A stretch of DNA of 30,555 nt, taken from positions 15,797 to 46,351 of the forward strand of contig DBWX01000010.1 in NCBI GenBank assembly GCA_002309175.1, read 5' to 3'. Below are positions 6,887 to 15,205 of the stretch, one piece after another. The notes beneath the pieces were generated by a model. It made no database searches and was not told the origin of the DNA. It saw only the letters and a list, made by a program, of their open reading frames with translations. The position numbers and the translations under genes were made by a program. The stretch is from Ruminococcaceae bacterium UBA1227. Its GTDB lineage: Bacteria; Bacillota; Clostridia; Oscillospirales; Acutalibacteraceae. The stretch's first letter is position 1, and every line of letters starts with the position of its first letter.

Positions 6887-9183
6887 GTCTTTTTTATTAT
6901 GTCGCTTACGGTCTTGACGAGATTCTCCGGGTTGACCGGCTTTGAAAGGAAGGCATCCATGCCGGAGGCATATGCCTTCTGCTTATCCTCATCGAAAGCA
7001 TTTGCCGTGAGGGCGACTATGGGTATGCCGGCAAGTTCAATATGGTCGAGCGCGCGTATAGCGCGGGTGGCGGCATAGCCGTCCATTTTCGGCATCTGAA
7101 TGTCCATGAGGATGAGGTCATAGTCGCCGGGATCGGCATTCTTTACCTTTTCAAGGCATTCCTCACCGTCACACGCCTCGTCGATAATCACGCCGCACTC
7201 TTCAAGGAGTTCGCGCGTAATCTCACGGTTGAGCTCGTTGTCCTCGACAACGAGAATGCGCTTGTCGCGCAGGTCAAATACCGGCTTGCTGTAATCGACA
7301 GGTCCGTCGGCCTCCCCGTCCTCTTCGGTCTTTTCGGGAATATGTGCTTTGAAGCGGAGCGTGGTCTTTGTACCGACTCCTAGTTCACTTTCGATTTCTA
7401 TCGTGCCGCCGAGCAGGTCAACAAGCCGCTTTGTAATCGACATGCCGAGACCCGCGCCCTGGATGCCGGACTCAGTTGTGGTATGCTCACGCTCAAAGCT
7501 CTCATAGATGTGCTTTAAGAACTCCGGATTCATTCCGATTCCGTTGTCTTCAATTGTAGCGACATAGTTTGCGTAGCCGGAACTCTTACAGGGAACCTCG
7601 GAGAAGACAATGTCTACTTTTCCGCCCGGTCTCGTATATTTGATTGAGTTCGTGACAATGTTCAGAAGTATCTGATTGCTGTGAAGCACATCGGCATACA
7701 GGTACTCATGGACAATATCCCTGTACTCCACATTTATCGTGATATTCCTGGCAGCAGCCATATTTGCGGTCATATCAACAACGGTATCTCCGAAGCTGTG
7801 TATGTTTACGGTCTTCTCATCAATCGTAATCTTTCCGGCCTCGATACTCGCCATATCAAGAACGTCATTTAAGAGGGTGAGCATGTGCTGCCCGGAGAGT
7901 TCTATCTTGTCGAGATAGCCCTTGGCAGTCTCGGGATCGTCATCAAGTTTCTTCTTCGCGAGAGTGGCGAAACCGAGCACCGCGTTCATGGGTGTACGGA
8001 TATCGTGCGACATGTTGAAGAGGAAGGCGGTCTTCGCCTCATTTGCGTCCTCGGTGTGTGAGAGAGCCTCTTCAAGCATCAGTTTATTGCGCATTTCCCT
8101 GCGTGTTGTCTCGTCTACATTTTTAATGCCGACAACGCAGAGATAGTTATCCTTGAACCTGTCGTCAGCAACGACTTTTACCTGATAATACTCAAGGCCG
8201 TTGGGTGTGACGAGCCTGGTGTCCACGATTGCTTCTCCGTGCTTTGTAAGTTCACGCACCAGGTTGTAAGTCGACAGTTTGGTATAGAACTCGTTTCTGT
8301 CCTCCTCATAGACATAGGTCTCGGCAAAGCGCATCATTCCTTCCGCAAATGTTGCGGATTCACCGTTATATGCCTTATCGATAGCCTCGACAAAAGGTCC
8401 TCTTCTGAAGGACGTATAGGCACCGTTTGAAAGGTCAACGAGAGTTATTATCTCATAGTTCTCCGTGAGCGCTCTCGCCACGGCATTCTGATTCTGGTTC
8501 ATCTGCTCGCGTATGACTACGGATACAAATACTATGCCTATGGTACAGCCGAGTGTGATGAGCGGAAGACCCGATACAAACTGCTGAACAGTGAAGGAAA
8601 TTACCGGCGAGAGCGTAAATACCGCAATTGCATAGCAGACATTACGCCTGTACGGCACCTTTTCGATAAGCGCCACTCTTAAGGCTTTGACTGAAATCAT
8701 GATAAGATAAAGGAAGCCGATTGATACCTGTGCAAGATAAAGTTCAGCGGGGTGATAATTCATCTTATCGGCAGTGAATACCGCACGATCCGTAAAGAAG
8801 GACGCAAGCGGCATGAGTATGAGAATGATTATGGGTATTGTAAGTGTCAGCTGTACCCAGCGTTTTTTAAGAGATGAAGGCTCCATTACCTGGAACGCGA
8901 AATATGCCCATGCATATTGCATAAGGGCCAGACATATGAAATAACCGGCTTTAACCGCAATCTTGACCCAGATGGGTACAAGAAGATTGTGTTCGACAAT
9001 TGCGGAAGCAAAGTCAAACGCACATATGCCCATCTGGAAGAGCATCAGTTTCAATGTCCGCTGGTACCTTACTCCGTAGTTCCCGGACCAGCTTAAAATG
9101 AGCGTGACCAGGATAATGCTGAAGCATATGGCATCAACGAGAGCATAAATTGTTACGACACTTGTGTAAGCAACTGCAGTCAA
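6883..9183 (-). CDS. 7TM hybrid sensor histidine kinase / receiver protein
   Basis: 766 residues. Seven predicted membrane helices occupy about residues 8-224. A cytoplasmic sensing region (about 240-360, PAS-like in layout) follows. Next is HisKA with FNMSHDIRTPMNAVLG (phospho-accepting H393) and then HATPase_c (N-box NIVTNSIKYT near 508-517, DNGIG at 546-550, GAGLGMS at 576-582). The C-terminal receiver has the acidic ED near 647, phospho-acceptor D694 in LILMDIQMPKMDG, T726 and K748. It should sense an unknown signal, autophosphorylate and relay the phosphate to its own receiver. No Hpt protein or DNA-binding partner lies beside it. The start is TTG at 9181-9183, supported by AGGAGG seven bases upstream; the next in-frame ATG would cut into the membrane region. 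It is a single-gene unit. Confidence 0.93.
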   Translation of the reverse strand: MTAVAYTSVVTIYALVDAICFSIILVTLILSWSGNYGVRYQRTLKLMLFQMGICAFDFASAIVEHNLLVPIWVKIAVKAGYFICLALMQYAWAYFAFQVMEPSSLKKRWVQLTLTIPIIILILMPLASFFTDRAVFTADKMNYHPAELYLAQVSIGFLYLIMISVKALRVALIEKVPYRRNVCYAIAVFTLSPVISFTVQQFVSGLPLITLGCTIGIVFVSVVIREQMNQNQNAVARALTENYEIITLVDLSNGAYTSFRRGPFVEAIDKAYNGESATFAEGMMRFAETYVYEEDRNEFYTKLSTYNLVRELTKHGEAIVDTRLVTPNGLEYYQVKVVADDRFKDNYLCVVGIKNVDETTRREMRNKLMLEEALSHTEDANEAKTAFLFNMSHDIRTPMNAVLGFATLAKKKLDDDPETAKGYLDKIELSGQHMLTLLNDVLDMASIEAGKITIDEKTVNIHSFGDTVVDMTANMAAARNITINVEYRDIVHEYLYADVLHSNQILLNIVTNSIKYTRPGGKVDIVFSEVPCKSSGYANYVATIEDNGIGMNPEFLKHIYESFEREHTTTESGIQGAGLGMSITKRLVDLLGGTIEIESELGVGTKTTLRFKAHIPEKTEEDGEADGPVDYSKPVFDLRDKRILVVEDNELNREITRELLEECGVIIDEACDGEECLEKVKNADPGDYDLILMDIQMPKMDGYAATRAIRALDHIELAGIPIVALTANAFDEDKQKAYASGMDAFLSKPVNPENLVKTVSDIIKKT

Positions 9184-9251
9184 AATACAGCCTCCTGAAA
9201 AAATACTTATCCTTATTATGATAACACACAGTCTTCTGTCTTTAAATAATA

Positions 9252-9275
9252 AAGGCTCCCAAAATTGGGAGCCTT
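9252..9275 (-). terminator. Terminator after the sigma/anti-sigma operon
   Basis: An 11-bp inverted repeat AAGGCTCCCAA / TTGGGAGCCTT with a minimal AA loop (or 9 bp with a 6-base loop), followed on the minus strand by TATTATTTAAA. It lies 18 bp after the anti-sigma-like gene's stop and upstream of the sensor kinase gene. Confidence 0.78.
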
Positions 9276-9293
9276 CGTTTGTTTATTTTGCAG

Positions 9294-10016
9294 TTACTTC
9301 TTCGGGAAGGTGAGCTCTAAATCGATTCTGTAAGGGCTCTCTCCCGTGTCATCAAGGAACAGCGCATAGGTGCCGTCATGGAAATAATCCAGATTCGACA
9401 GTCTGTATGTCGCGTCATAGGTACCGTTTGCGGGTACGGTCCACAGCACTGCGGAGAAAGTTCTCTTGTCTCCTTCGCCGGCTGTGTCCTTCAGTGTGCC
9501 GTCGGGCAGGACTTCCATGAGAGCGAATTTCGGACTTATCTGCCTGTCCTCCGCCGTGTTGTTCGTAAAGCGCACGGTAATCCAGGGCTCAGCCATCGTG
9601 AAATCGTACTCGATAACCTCAAATGAGAACTCAGCCTCTTCGGTATCAGGATAAGATATCTTCACATCCTCCGGTACTGAGGTTGAGATTCTGCTGCCTG
9701 AGTACTCCCCGGCACCGTTGTCCATGTCAAAGCTCTTTTTGGAGCCGTTTATACCGTCCGCGGCCTGCTCTGCAACGGATTCTGCAGAATCGGTTCCGGC
9801 CTTCGCGTTTCCGGCCTTGTTAAAGAGGTTGTTCAGTACCGGGAAGGCGACTGCCATGATGAGTACGAAACAGGCCGCCAGGGCTACCCAGCGCTTTCTT
9901 CCCGGGTGCACCGTAACGGTGCTGCTCTCTGCAGTAAAGTTTTCAGCCTCTTCAATGTACTTTTCTTCAATATCAGTCATTGCGGAGAACAGATTCTCCG
10001 CTCTTCTCCTATTCAT
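9294..10016 (-). CDS. Anti-sigma-factor-like single-pass membrane protein
   Basis: 240 residues: a short acidic cytoplasmic N-terminus (MNRRRAENLFSAMTDIEEKY), one TM helix at about 43-64 after a basic HPGRKRW, then an exported region. The exported region has a low-complexity linker (about 70-105) and a beta-rich domain (FTNNTAEDRQISPKFALMEV, then GTYDATYRLSNLDYF). It lacks an obvious HxxxCxxC zinc anti-sigma motif. The position directly behind an ECF sigma gene, with ATG overlapping the sigma stop (4-bp overlap), and the topology make it the likely membrane partner that holds the sigma factor. The fold of the outer domain resembles DUF4352/immunoglobulin-type envelope domains only in general character. 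The anti-sigma role is inferred from context. Confidence 0.75.
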   Translation of the reverse strand: MNRRRAENLFSAMTDIEEKYIEEAENFTAESSTVTVHPGRKRWVALAACFVLIMAVAFPVLNNLFNKAGNAKAGTDSAESVAEQAADGINGSKKSFDMDNGAGEYSGSRISTSVPEDVKISYPDTEEAEFSFEVIEYDFTMAEPWITVRFTNNTAEDRQISPKFALMEVLPDGTLKDTAGEGDKRTFSAVLWTVPANGTYDATYRLSNLDYFHDGTYALFLDDTGESPYRIDLELTFPKK

Positions 10017-10591
10017 ATCGCGATTTCCTCCTTCTCCAGGAAATCTTTGAGCGAGGCGCGGAGACGGAAAAGAATCGTCGCGACATTGTTCTCCGTAAGC
10101 GAGAGCTCTGAGGCGATGTCCGCGACGGAGGCGCCGTACCAGTAGCGCTTTACGAAGATGACGCGCTTTGTCTCATCAAGAGACGCGAGGAAATCATTCA
10201 GTGCGCGCGTCAGTTCGCTGCCGTCAAGCGCCTTGTCCGGCGTCATCTCGTCGACGCCTCCGGCCAGGGCCGGCAGGGCCTCTTCAAGCTCCGACAGGAG
10301 CTTGTCACAGCCCTGTCCTCCCCGCCTTTCGGCGTGTTGTTTTCTGTACATGTCGATAGATATATTCCTGGTGATTTTCGCAAGAAACACCTTAAGCTTA
10401 AGCGGTATCTGAGGCGGTATGACATTCCATGTGCGCACATAGGTGTCAGACTCAGCCTCCTCCGCATCCTCGTGGTTTCCCAGGATGTTGTAAGCTATGG
10501 TCAGAAGATAACTTCCGTATGCTCTTTTTGTTTCGGCGATGGCCTGTTCATTTCTGTCCAGATACATCTGCACTATCTGTCTGTCCTGCAT
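10013..10591 (-). CDS. ECF-type RNA polymerase sigma factor
   Basis: 192 residues. Region 2 is visible as SYLLTIAYNILGNHEDAEEA followed by DTYVRTWNVIPP and FLAKITRNISIDMYRKQ. Region 4 is a C-terminal HTH (VIFVKRYWYGASVADIASEL, SLTENNVATILFRLRASLKD). It directs RNA polymerase to a small set of promoters, probably for envelope functions judging by its neighbours. The start is the ATG at 10591 with AAGGA about eight bases upstream. The gene begins inside the end of the DUF4349 gene (44-bp overlap in a different frame), which implies coupled expression, and it ends overlapping the anti-sigma-like gene. Confidence 0.93.
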   Translation of the reverse strand: MQDRQIVQMYLDRNEQAIAETKRAYGSYLLTIAYNILGNHEDAEEAESDTYVRTWNVIPPQIPLKLKVFLAKITRNISIDMYRKQHAERRGGQGCDKLLSELEEALPALAGGVDEMTPDKALDGSELTRALNDFLASLDETKRVIFVKRYWYGASVADIASELSLTENNVATILFRLRASLKDFLEKEEIAI

Positions 10592-11498
10592 TTTTCTTTT
10601 CCTTCTTGGTCTTTCTCTTTGCCTTCAGTTTCTTAATTATAACACAAATCGCAAAGAGAATAACACCCAATATCAGAAGATAAGGGATGTGGATGATAAC
10701 CCATGAGAAAAAGTTTGCAATGCCGGTGCCTACATCGTAGAAGGACTCTTTGAGACCCGCTCCGATTCTTGACCAGAAGCCCTCACCGGATACGATCTCG
10801 TGTTTAACCTCATTTATGTCAATGCTGACGGTTGAATATTCAAGCTCGTTGTCATAGGTGTTCATGAGGCTCTGATAGTACTCAATCTGTGAGCGCACGT
10901 TCGTCAGCCTGTCCTGGATTTCAAGTATTTCGGAGAGACCATTCGCCTGTGAGAGGAGTTCGAGCAATGTATCCTGCTCCGTCCGAAGGGCCTTGAGATG
11001 GCTCTCTGTGTCTATGTACGATGCAGTGATGTCCTCAGATGTGATCGACTTCGATGTAACAGTCGCCACGCCGTCCATCTTTCCGAGGAACTCATCGAGC
11101 TTTTCCGTGGGAATCCTTACGGTCATCGAGGTGTATGAATAGTCGTCATACTTTGTCTCGTGGGAGGATTCAATATATCCTCCGAGTTCTGCGGTCGCCT
11201 TCTCTATGGCTTTAAGTGTACCTGAGTATTTCTCCGTTGAGAGATCGAGGGAGGCGTTTCTGATTATTTTGCGGTTGCCTGTGTAGGTGAGTTTGGGCGA
11301 ATCGGCCTGTTCCGGTGCGCCGGAGAACGCCTTCGACTCTGATTTCATGCCTGCGGTTTCATTGAGTGTACCGTCCGCAGTATAGGTGCTCATGGCACCG
11401 TAGTCTTTTGCCTGCTTACTGCCGCAGGCACCGAAGGTAAGAAGGATTACGAATGCGACGAGTATTGCCGCAGTTTTGCTCCAAAGTGTTTTTTTCAT
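10548..11498 (-). CDS. DUF4349-type lipoprotein with C-terminal TM helix
   Basis: 316 residues. An N-terminal signal peptide carries a lipobox-like LTFGAC with the lipidated cysteine at C25. A disordered Ser/Ala-rich region follows, then the DUF4349 core (KIIRNASLDLSTEKYSGTL, YIESSHETKYDDYSYTSMTV, RIPTEKLDEFL). A predicted coiled coil (about 165-215, with ILEIQDRLTNVRSQIEYYQS) leads to a C-terminal TM helix (about 268-288) and a strongly basic cytoplasmic tail (KKLKAKRKTKKEKK). The protein can therefore contact both membrane faces. It is first in the operon with the ECF sigma and anti-sigma-like genes, so it may be a sensor or a target of that system. The biochemical function of the family is not established. 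RBS AAGGCGG precedes the ATG. Confidence 0.85.
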   Translation of the reverse strand: MKKTLWSKTAAILVAFVILLTFGACGSKQAKDYGAMSTYTADGTLNETAGMKSESKAFSGAPEQADSPKLTYTGNRKIIRNASLDLSTEKYSGTLKAIEKATAELGGYIESSHETKYDDYSYTSMTVRIPTEKLDEFLGKMDGVATVTSKSITSEDITASYIDTESHLKALRTEQDTLLELLSQANGLSEILEIQDRLTNVRSQIEYYQSLMNTYDNELEYSTVSIDINEVKHEIVSGEGFWSRIGAGLKESFYDVGTGIANFFSWVIIHIPYLLILGVILFAICVIIKKLKAKRKTKKEKKNAGQTDSADVSGQK

Positions 11499-11558
11499 TG
11501 AAAAAACCGCCTTTCCTTGTTTGGTTACACAAGAAAAGACGGATAGTATTTCAATATA

Positions 11559-12671
11559 TTACATAACAATTTCAAGGAGTCTTTCGGTTGCCCTGCCGTC
11601 GGGCTCGTCAAAATTGAACTTCCGAAACTCAGGAAGTTTCGGTGACGGAGCTTTCCTCGCGTCCTTTATGGCGAAGATCAGTTCATCCTCTGTCTTTGCA
11701 ACAGGTCCCGGGACATAGGTCTCGTAATCAAAATAAAAGTCGCGCGCGCCCTTGTAATAATCGAGGTCGTAGGCGTAGAAGACTATGGGTTTCTTCATAA
11801 GCGCGAAGTCCATGCAGATTGACGAGTAGTCCGTTATCAGCATATCTGAGACGGCACAGAGTTCATTCACGAAAGGATAGTCGGTCACGTCAAAGGCATT
11901 CTTCACCTGAGCGCTCTCATGCACCTGTGGATGAAGCCTGACTAGAATCTCGATATCCTTCGGTTTGTCCGGGCCGAGGTTTGCGTTTACGGCCCGCTTT
12001 ATACGCTCCGCATTGAAGTGTTTCAGGATATCCTCATCGTTTGCGGTATCCTCCCTGAAAGTCGGCGCGTAGAGGACAATGTACTTGTCCTCAAGCTCGG
12101 GGAAAAGTTCAAGAAGGGTATCTTTCGCGATTTTCCTGTTCTCTGCCGAAAAATAGAAGTCTCCGTTCGGAGCGCCGACAGGATAAACCTTGTCGGGAGA
12201 GACGCCGAAGGCACCGGCGTAAATCTCTTTTACGCCGACGGACGAGCAGGCCACGTGCGTGAGCCGCTCGGCCTGCGCCGCTTCGCGGCGGCGCACTTTC
12301 GGCTCAACCTCAATGTCAAAGCCGAACTTCTTGAAAGCGCCCATGCCGTGCCAGAGCTGAACTATTCTTGTCTCCCTGTTCGGCTTTGCGTAGGCAAGTG
12401 CCATAAAGTTGTCATTCAGGAAAATATACTTTGCCCGGCCGAGGCGGAAAGCGTCAAGGGTTATAAAACGCAAAGCCCCGAGAGGAGATTCAAGGCTCGT
12501 CCGCTCGACTTTCATGATTTTATAAGAACCGAGCCTTGCTTCGACCTCGCCGAGGCCGTCGGCAAAATGGGCATTGTGCATCGACACAAGTCCCACCCTG
12601 TCGCTCTTCACCTTAAGTCTCGCTCCGAAATTGAAAAAGAGCGCATAAATACGGAAGATCAGGTCTTTCAT
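11559..12671 (-). CDS. CDP-glycerol/CDP-ribitol phosphotransferase family (teichoic acid polymerase/primase)
   Basis: 370 residues from the ATG at 12671, which has AAAGGAG eight bases upstream. A GTG nine bases further upstream would overlap the RBS. The family pattern is clear: RIVQLWHGMGAFKKFGFD (catalytic-site His region), VLYAPTFRED, ILVRLHPQV, and LITDYSSICMDFALMKKPIV near the C-terminus. These enzymes transfer glycerol- or ribitol-phosphate from a CDP donor to a growing teichoic acid chain on the inner membrane face. Because tarI and tarJ, which make CDP-ribitol, lie directly upstream, ribitol-phosphate transfer (TarL/TarK-like) is likelier than glycerol-phosphate transfer, but sequence alone does not decide. 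At 370 residues it is short, with no long N-terminal extension. Confidence 0.88.
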   Translation of the reverse strand: MKDLIFRIYALFFNFGARLKVKSDRVGLVSMHNAHFADGLGEVEARLGSYKIMKVERTSLESPLGALRFITLDAFRLGRAKYIFLNDNFMALAYAKPNRETRIVQLWHGMGAFKKFGFDIEVEPKVRRREAAQAERLTHVACSSVGVKEIYAGAFGVSPDKVYPVGAPNGDFYFSAENRKIAKDTLLELFPELEDKYIVLYAPTFREDTANDEDILKHFNAERIKRAVNANLGPDKPKDIEILVRLHPQVHESAQVKNAFDVTDYPFVNELCAVSDMLITDYSSICMDFALMKKPIVFYAYDLDYYKGARDFYFDYETYVPGPVAKTEDELIFAIKDARKAPSPKLPEFRKFNFDEPDGRATERLLEIVM

Positions 12672-12688
12672 AATATGCACTCCTTTCT

Positions 12689-13714
12689 TTACTTATTCCA
12701 ATGCATTACGGTCTTGCCCAGGTGAAGGGTCGAATCCGCGTCAAAGGCCTTGTGGATGTCGGGTATGGTCCTGACATCGAAGGTCTCGCCGATTAAGGTC
12801 TCAAAATAGTGAACAGACTGCTCGTGATCCTCAAGGAACTTAACCGTCTTCTCAAAATCATCTCTTCCGGACCTTGAGGAACCGAAGAGACGAAGACCCT
12901 TTTCAAGCACCATCCTGGTGTTTATCGGCACATTGTTTTCAGATACACCGCCTAAGGCTATCGTGCCCTCGGGATTTATGTGGTCTATCATCTGGTTGAT
13001 GGCGGGTTCGCAGCCCGCGCCGCCGACGCACTCAAAACAGTGGTCGACCATGAAGTCTTCGGGTATTTCATCGACATGCATCGTCTCATCCGCGAATGTG
13101 AAATATGCGAGCTTGTCATAGTTTCTGCCGAAGACATTTATCTTCAGGTCCGGGTAGAGTTTGTCGAGCAGTACCGCGGTTATGAAACCGAGGTTACCGT
13201 CGCCCCATATACCGATGCTGTTTCTCCTCGAATGCGCGGTTTTGTCAAAGCGCGAGATAATGTGCATGGACACGGAGATGAGCTCGGTGAAGGCCGCGAC
13301 ATCAGGATTGACATCGTCTGAAATCTTCACGAGCCTGTCCGGTGCCATGAGCACGACATCCTGCAGGAAGCCGTCAAAACCGCTCGAGCGGAATTTTGAG
13401 GAGCGCAGGTAGTTCTCGGCGATGATATCGTCATCCTCAGTCGGTGTGTTCGGTATACAGATAACGCGGTCGCCGGAACTGAAGGTGCCCGTCGTGTCAA
13501 AGACAACCTCCGCCATGCACTCATGGATGAGGGCCATGGGAAGCTTCTTCGCCAGCACCTCTTTTGAGCGCGCGCCCTGGTAATAGCGCTGGTCGGCACG
13601 GCAGATTGACAGGTGCGAGGGGCGTACGAGCACGCCGCCTTCACTTAAGTCAATCTCGCCGTAGGTGACCTCTATCAGGCGCGGCGCCGTGAGCTGATAG
13701 ATGGAATTAATCAT
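12689..13714 (-). CDS. tarJ: Ribulose-5-phosphate reductase (ribitol-5-phosphate dehydrogenase)
   Basis: 341 residues, the length typical of TarJ. It is a zinc-type medium-chain dehydrogenase: SICRADQRYY supplies the catalytic-site Cys (C38), ALIHECMAEV supplies His-Glu, and GIWGDGNLGF is the nucleotide-binding loop. It reduces ribulose-5-phosphate to ribitol-5-phosphate with NADPH, feeding TarI. It starts eight bases inside the end of tarI, with GGAGGAG upstream of the ATG. The pairing of tarI and tarJ in this order supports the assignment over a generic alcohol dehydrogenase. Confidence 0.9.
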   Translation of the reverse strand: MINSIYQLTAPRLIEVTYGEIDLSEGGVLVRPSHLSICRADQRYYQGARSKEVLAKKLPMALIHECMAEVVFDTTGTFSSGDRVICIPNTPTEDDDIIAENYLRSSKFRSSGFDGFLQDVVLMAPDRLVKISDDVNPDVAAFTELISVSMHIISRFDKTAHSRRNSIGIWGDGNLGFITAVLLDKLYPDLKINVFGRNYDKLAYFTFADETMHVDEIPEDFMVDHCFECVGGAGCEPAINQMIDHINPEGTIALGGVSENNVPINTRMVLEKGLRLFGSSRSGRDDFEKTVKFLEDHEQSVHYFETLIGETFDVRTIPDIHKAFDADSTLHLGKTVMHWNK

Positions 13715-14423
13715 TTGTCAGATCTCCTCCGAGCATTGTGGCCGCGACCTTGAGGTCAAACGGATAGGTTATCTTCATATTTGAAACTTCGCCTTCGACG
13801 AGATAGACTTTCTCGCCCTTCATGGCAAAGATCTTGCATGCGTCTGTCAGAATTTCCTTCTCCTCATCAGTCAGGCTCTCATAGAGTTCCTTGAGTTTCT
13901 TTGCGTTGAAGCTCTGCGGAGTCTGGCCCTGGAAGAGAGTGGCTCTGTTGGGAATCTGGGAGATGACCTCGCCGTCCTTTGACTCGACGATTGTGTCGGT
14001 TGCGGGAACAACGGTGTCGGTTGCGCCGTACTTCTTCGCGGCCTCAATGTTCTCCTCGATTATCCTGTGTGTTACGAAAGGTCTTACGGCGTCATGTGTG
14101 ACGATAATGGTGTCGTCATCGAGGCCGTAGTTCTTCTCTATGAATCTGATGGCGTTCATCAGGGTCTCGTTTCTCGTGGAGCCGCCCTCAATGACTGTTA
14201 TGCGGTCCGTCTTTCCGAGAGACTTCTTTATCATGTTCTCAGTATGGGCAACCCAGGCCTTCGGAGTGAGTACGATTACGTGCTCAAACTCCGGGCATAC
14301 GAAAAACTTCTCTATGGTGTGGATGATAATAGGCTGCTTTCCGAGCATGAGATACTGCTTGGGTGTCTCGGAATTTCCCATGCGGGAGCCTATGCCACCG
14401 GCTAAAACTACTGCGAATGTCAT
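13707..14423 (-). CDS. tarI: Ribitol-5-phosphate cytidylyltransferase
   Basis: 238 residues from the ATG at 14423, which has GGAGG eight bases upstream; this is the usual TarI length. An in-frame ATG 15 bases upstream lacks an RBS. IspD/TarI family motifs are present: FAVVLAGGIGSRMG with downstream PKQYL (CTP-binding loop), EGGSTRNETLMNAI, THDAVRPFVT and QGQTPQSF. It makes CDP-ribitol from CTP and ribitol-5-phosphate. The fold is shared with IspD of isoprenoid synthesis, and the neighbouring tarJ is what favours TarI. Its ATG shares one base with the upstream stop (TGATG). Confidence 0.92.
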   Translation of the reverse strand: MTFAVVLAGGIGSRMGNSETPKQYLMLGKQPIIIHTIEKFFVCPEFEHVIVLTPKAWVAHTENMIKKSLGKTDRITVIEGGSTRNETLMNAIRFIEKNYGLDDDTIIVTHDAVRPFVTHRIIEENIEAAKKYGATDTVVPATDTIVESKDGEVISQIPNRATLFQGQTPQSFNAKKLKELYESLTDEEKEILTDACKIFAMKGEKVYLVEGEVSNMKITYPFDLKVAATMLGGDLTND

Positions 14424-15205
14424 CAGATTGTCCTCCATTTCAGGTCATATTTAAGCATTGACTGAATGTGTATTATTTTCAGTTTGGTGTTTCTCTTTGA
14501 GTCCCTTGCCCAGACGTGGTACACGATTGCGTCCGGGAAGAACAGGACCTTGCCGAGTTTTCCCATGGTACGTGTTATGTCGCAGTCCTCGAAGTACATA
14601 AAGTACCTGTCATCGAAACCTCCGACCGAGCGGAACGCGTCACCGCGGAAGAACATGAAGCAGCCCGTGGCGTTTTTAATCTCAAAGGGCTTTGAATAGT
14701 CCGCGTTGAGCATCGCGTACCGCGAGAGAAGCCGGCCGGGATCCTTTCCGCGCAGGCGGCTTGCCGCAAGGTACCAGATATGCGGTCTGCGCTTGCCAAG
14801 TATCTGGTCCCGGCCGTCCGGGAAGCAGATTCTCGGCGAGAGCTGCACAACCTCGGGATGCTCCTCAGCATAGTTTACCATCTTCGAAACAATGTCGTCC
14901 TCTATGACGACATCGGGATTTACCACACAGTGATAATCCGCCTTCCAGTCATCGAATACCTTCAGCATCTTATTGTGTGCCTTCCCGAATCCGATATTCT
15001 CATCAGACTCGTGAAGGAAGAAGCGCGGATTGTCTGAGAATTTACTCTTCAGAAGCTCAACCGTGCCGTCAGTTGAACCGTTGTCAAAGACATAGAGACG
15101 AAAGTCGATATTGCTGTCTTTTACGGAGTCAAGCAGCGTAGCTGCGGCCTTTTCGATATACTTGACATTGTTGTATGTGACTATGCTCGCGGATACTTTA
15201 ATCAT
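14423..15205 (-). CDS. Family 2 glycosyltransferase (rhamnosyltransferase-like)
   Basis: 260 residues from the ATG at 15205 (AAAGGA about nine bases upstream). A further-upstream ATG at 15238 lies within the preceding gene and is less likely. The GT-A fold pattern is clear: SASIVTYNNVKYIEKAA, VFDNGSTDGT (nucleotide-sugar binding), DENIGFGKAHN and VVNPDVVIED (metal-binding segment), then GCFMFFRGDAFRSVGGFDDR and MYFEDCDITRT. This layout is typical of WbbL-like inverting transferases that add a sugar to lipid-linked wall or polysaccharide precursors. The sugar and acceptor are unknown. It overlaps the preceding glycosyltransferase gene by ATGA and precedes tarI. Confidence 0.9.
   Translation of the reverse strand: MIKVSASIVTYNNVKYIEKAAATLLDSVKDSNIDFRLYVFDNGSTDGTVELLKSKFSDNPRFFLHESDENIGFGKAHNKMLKVFDDWKADYHCVVNPDVVIEDDIVSKMVNYAEEHPEVVQLSPRICFPDGRDQILGKRRPHIWYLAASRLRGKDPGRLLSRYAMLNADYSKPFEIKNATGCFMFFRGDAFRSVGGFDDRYFMYFEDCDITRTMGKLGKVLFFPDAIVYHVWARDSKRNTKLKIIHIQSMLKYDLKWRTI

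Noticed and set aside
12018..12725. 235-codon plus-strand frame over the teichoic transferase gene
   Set aside because: Shadow frame opposite a well-supported CDS, with no domain.
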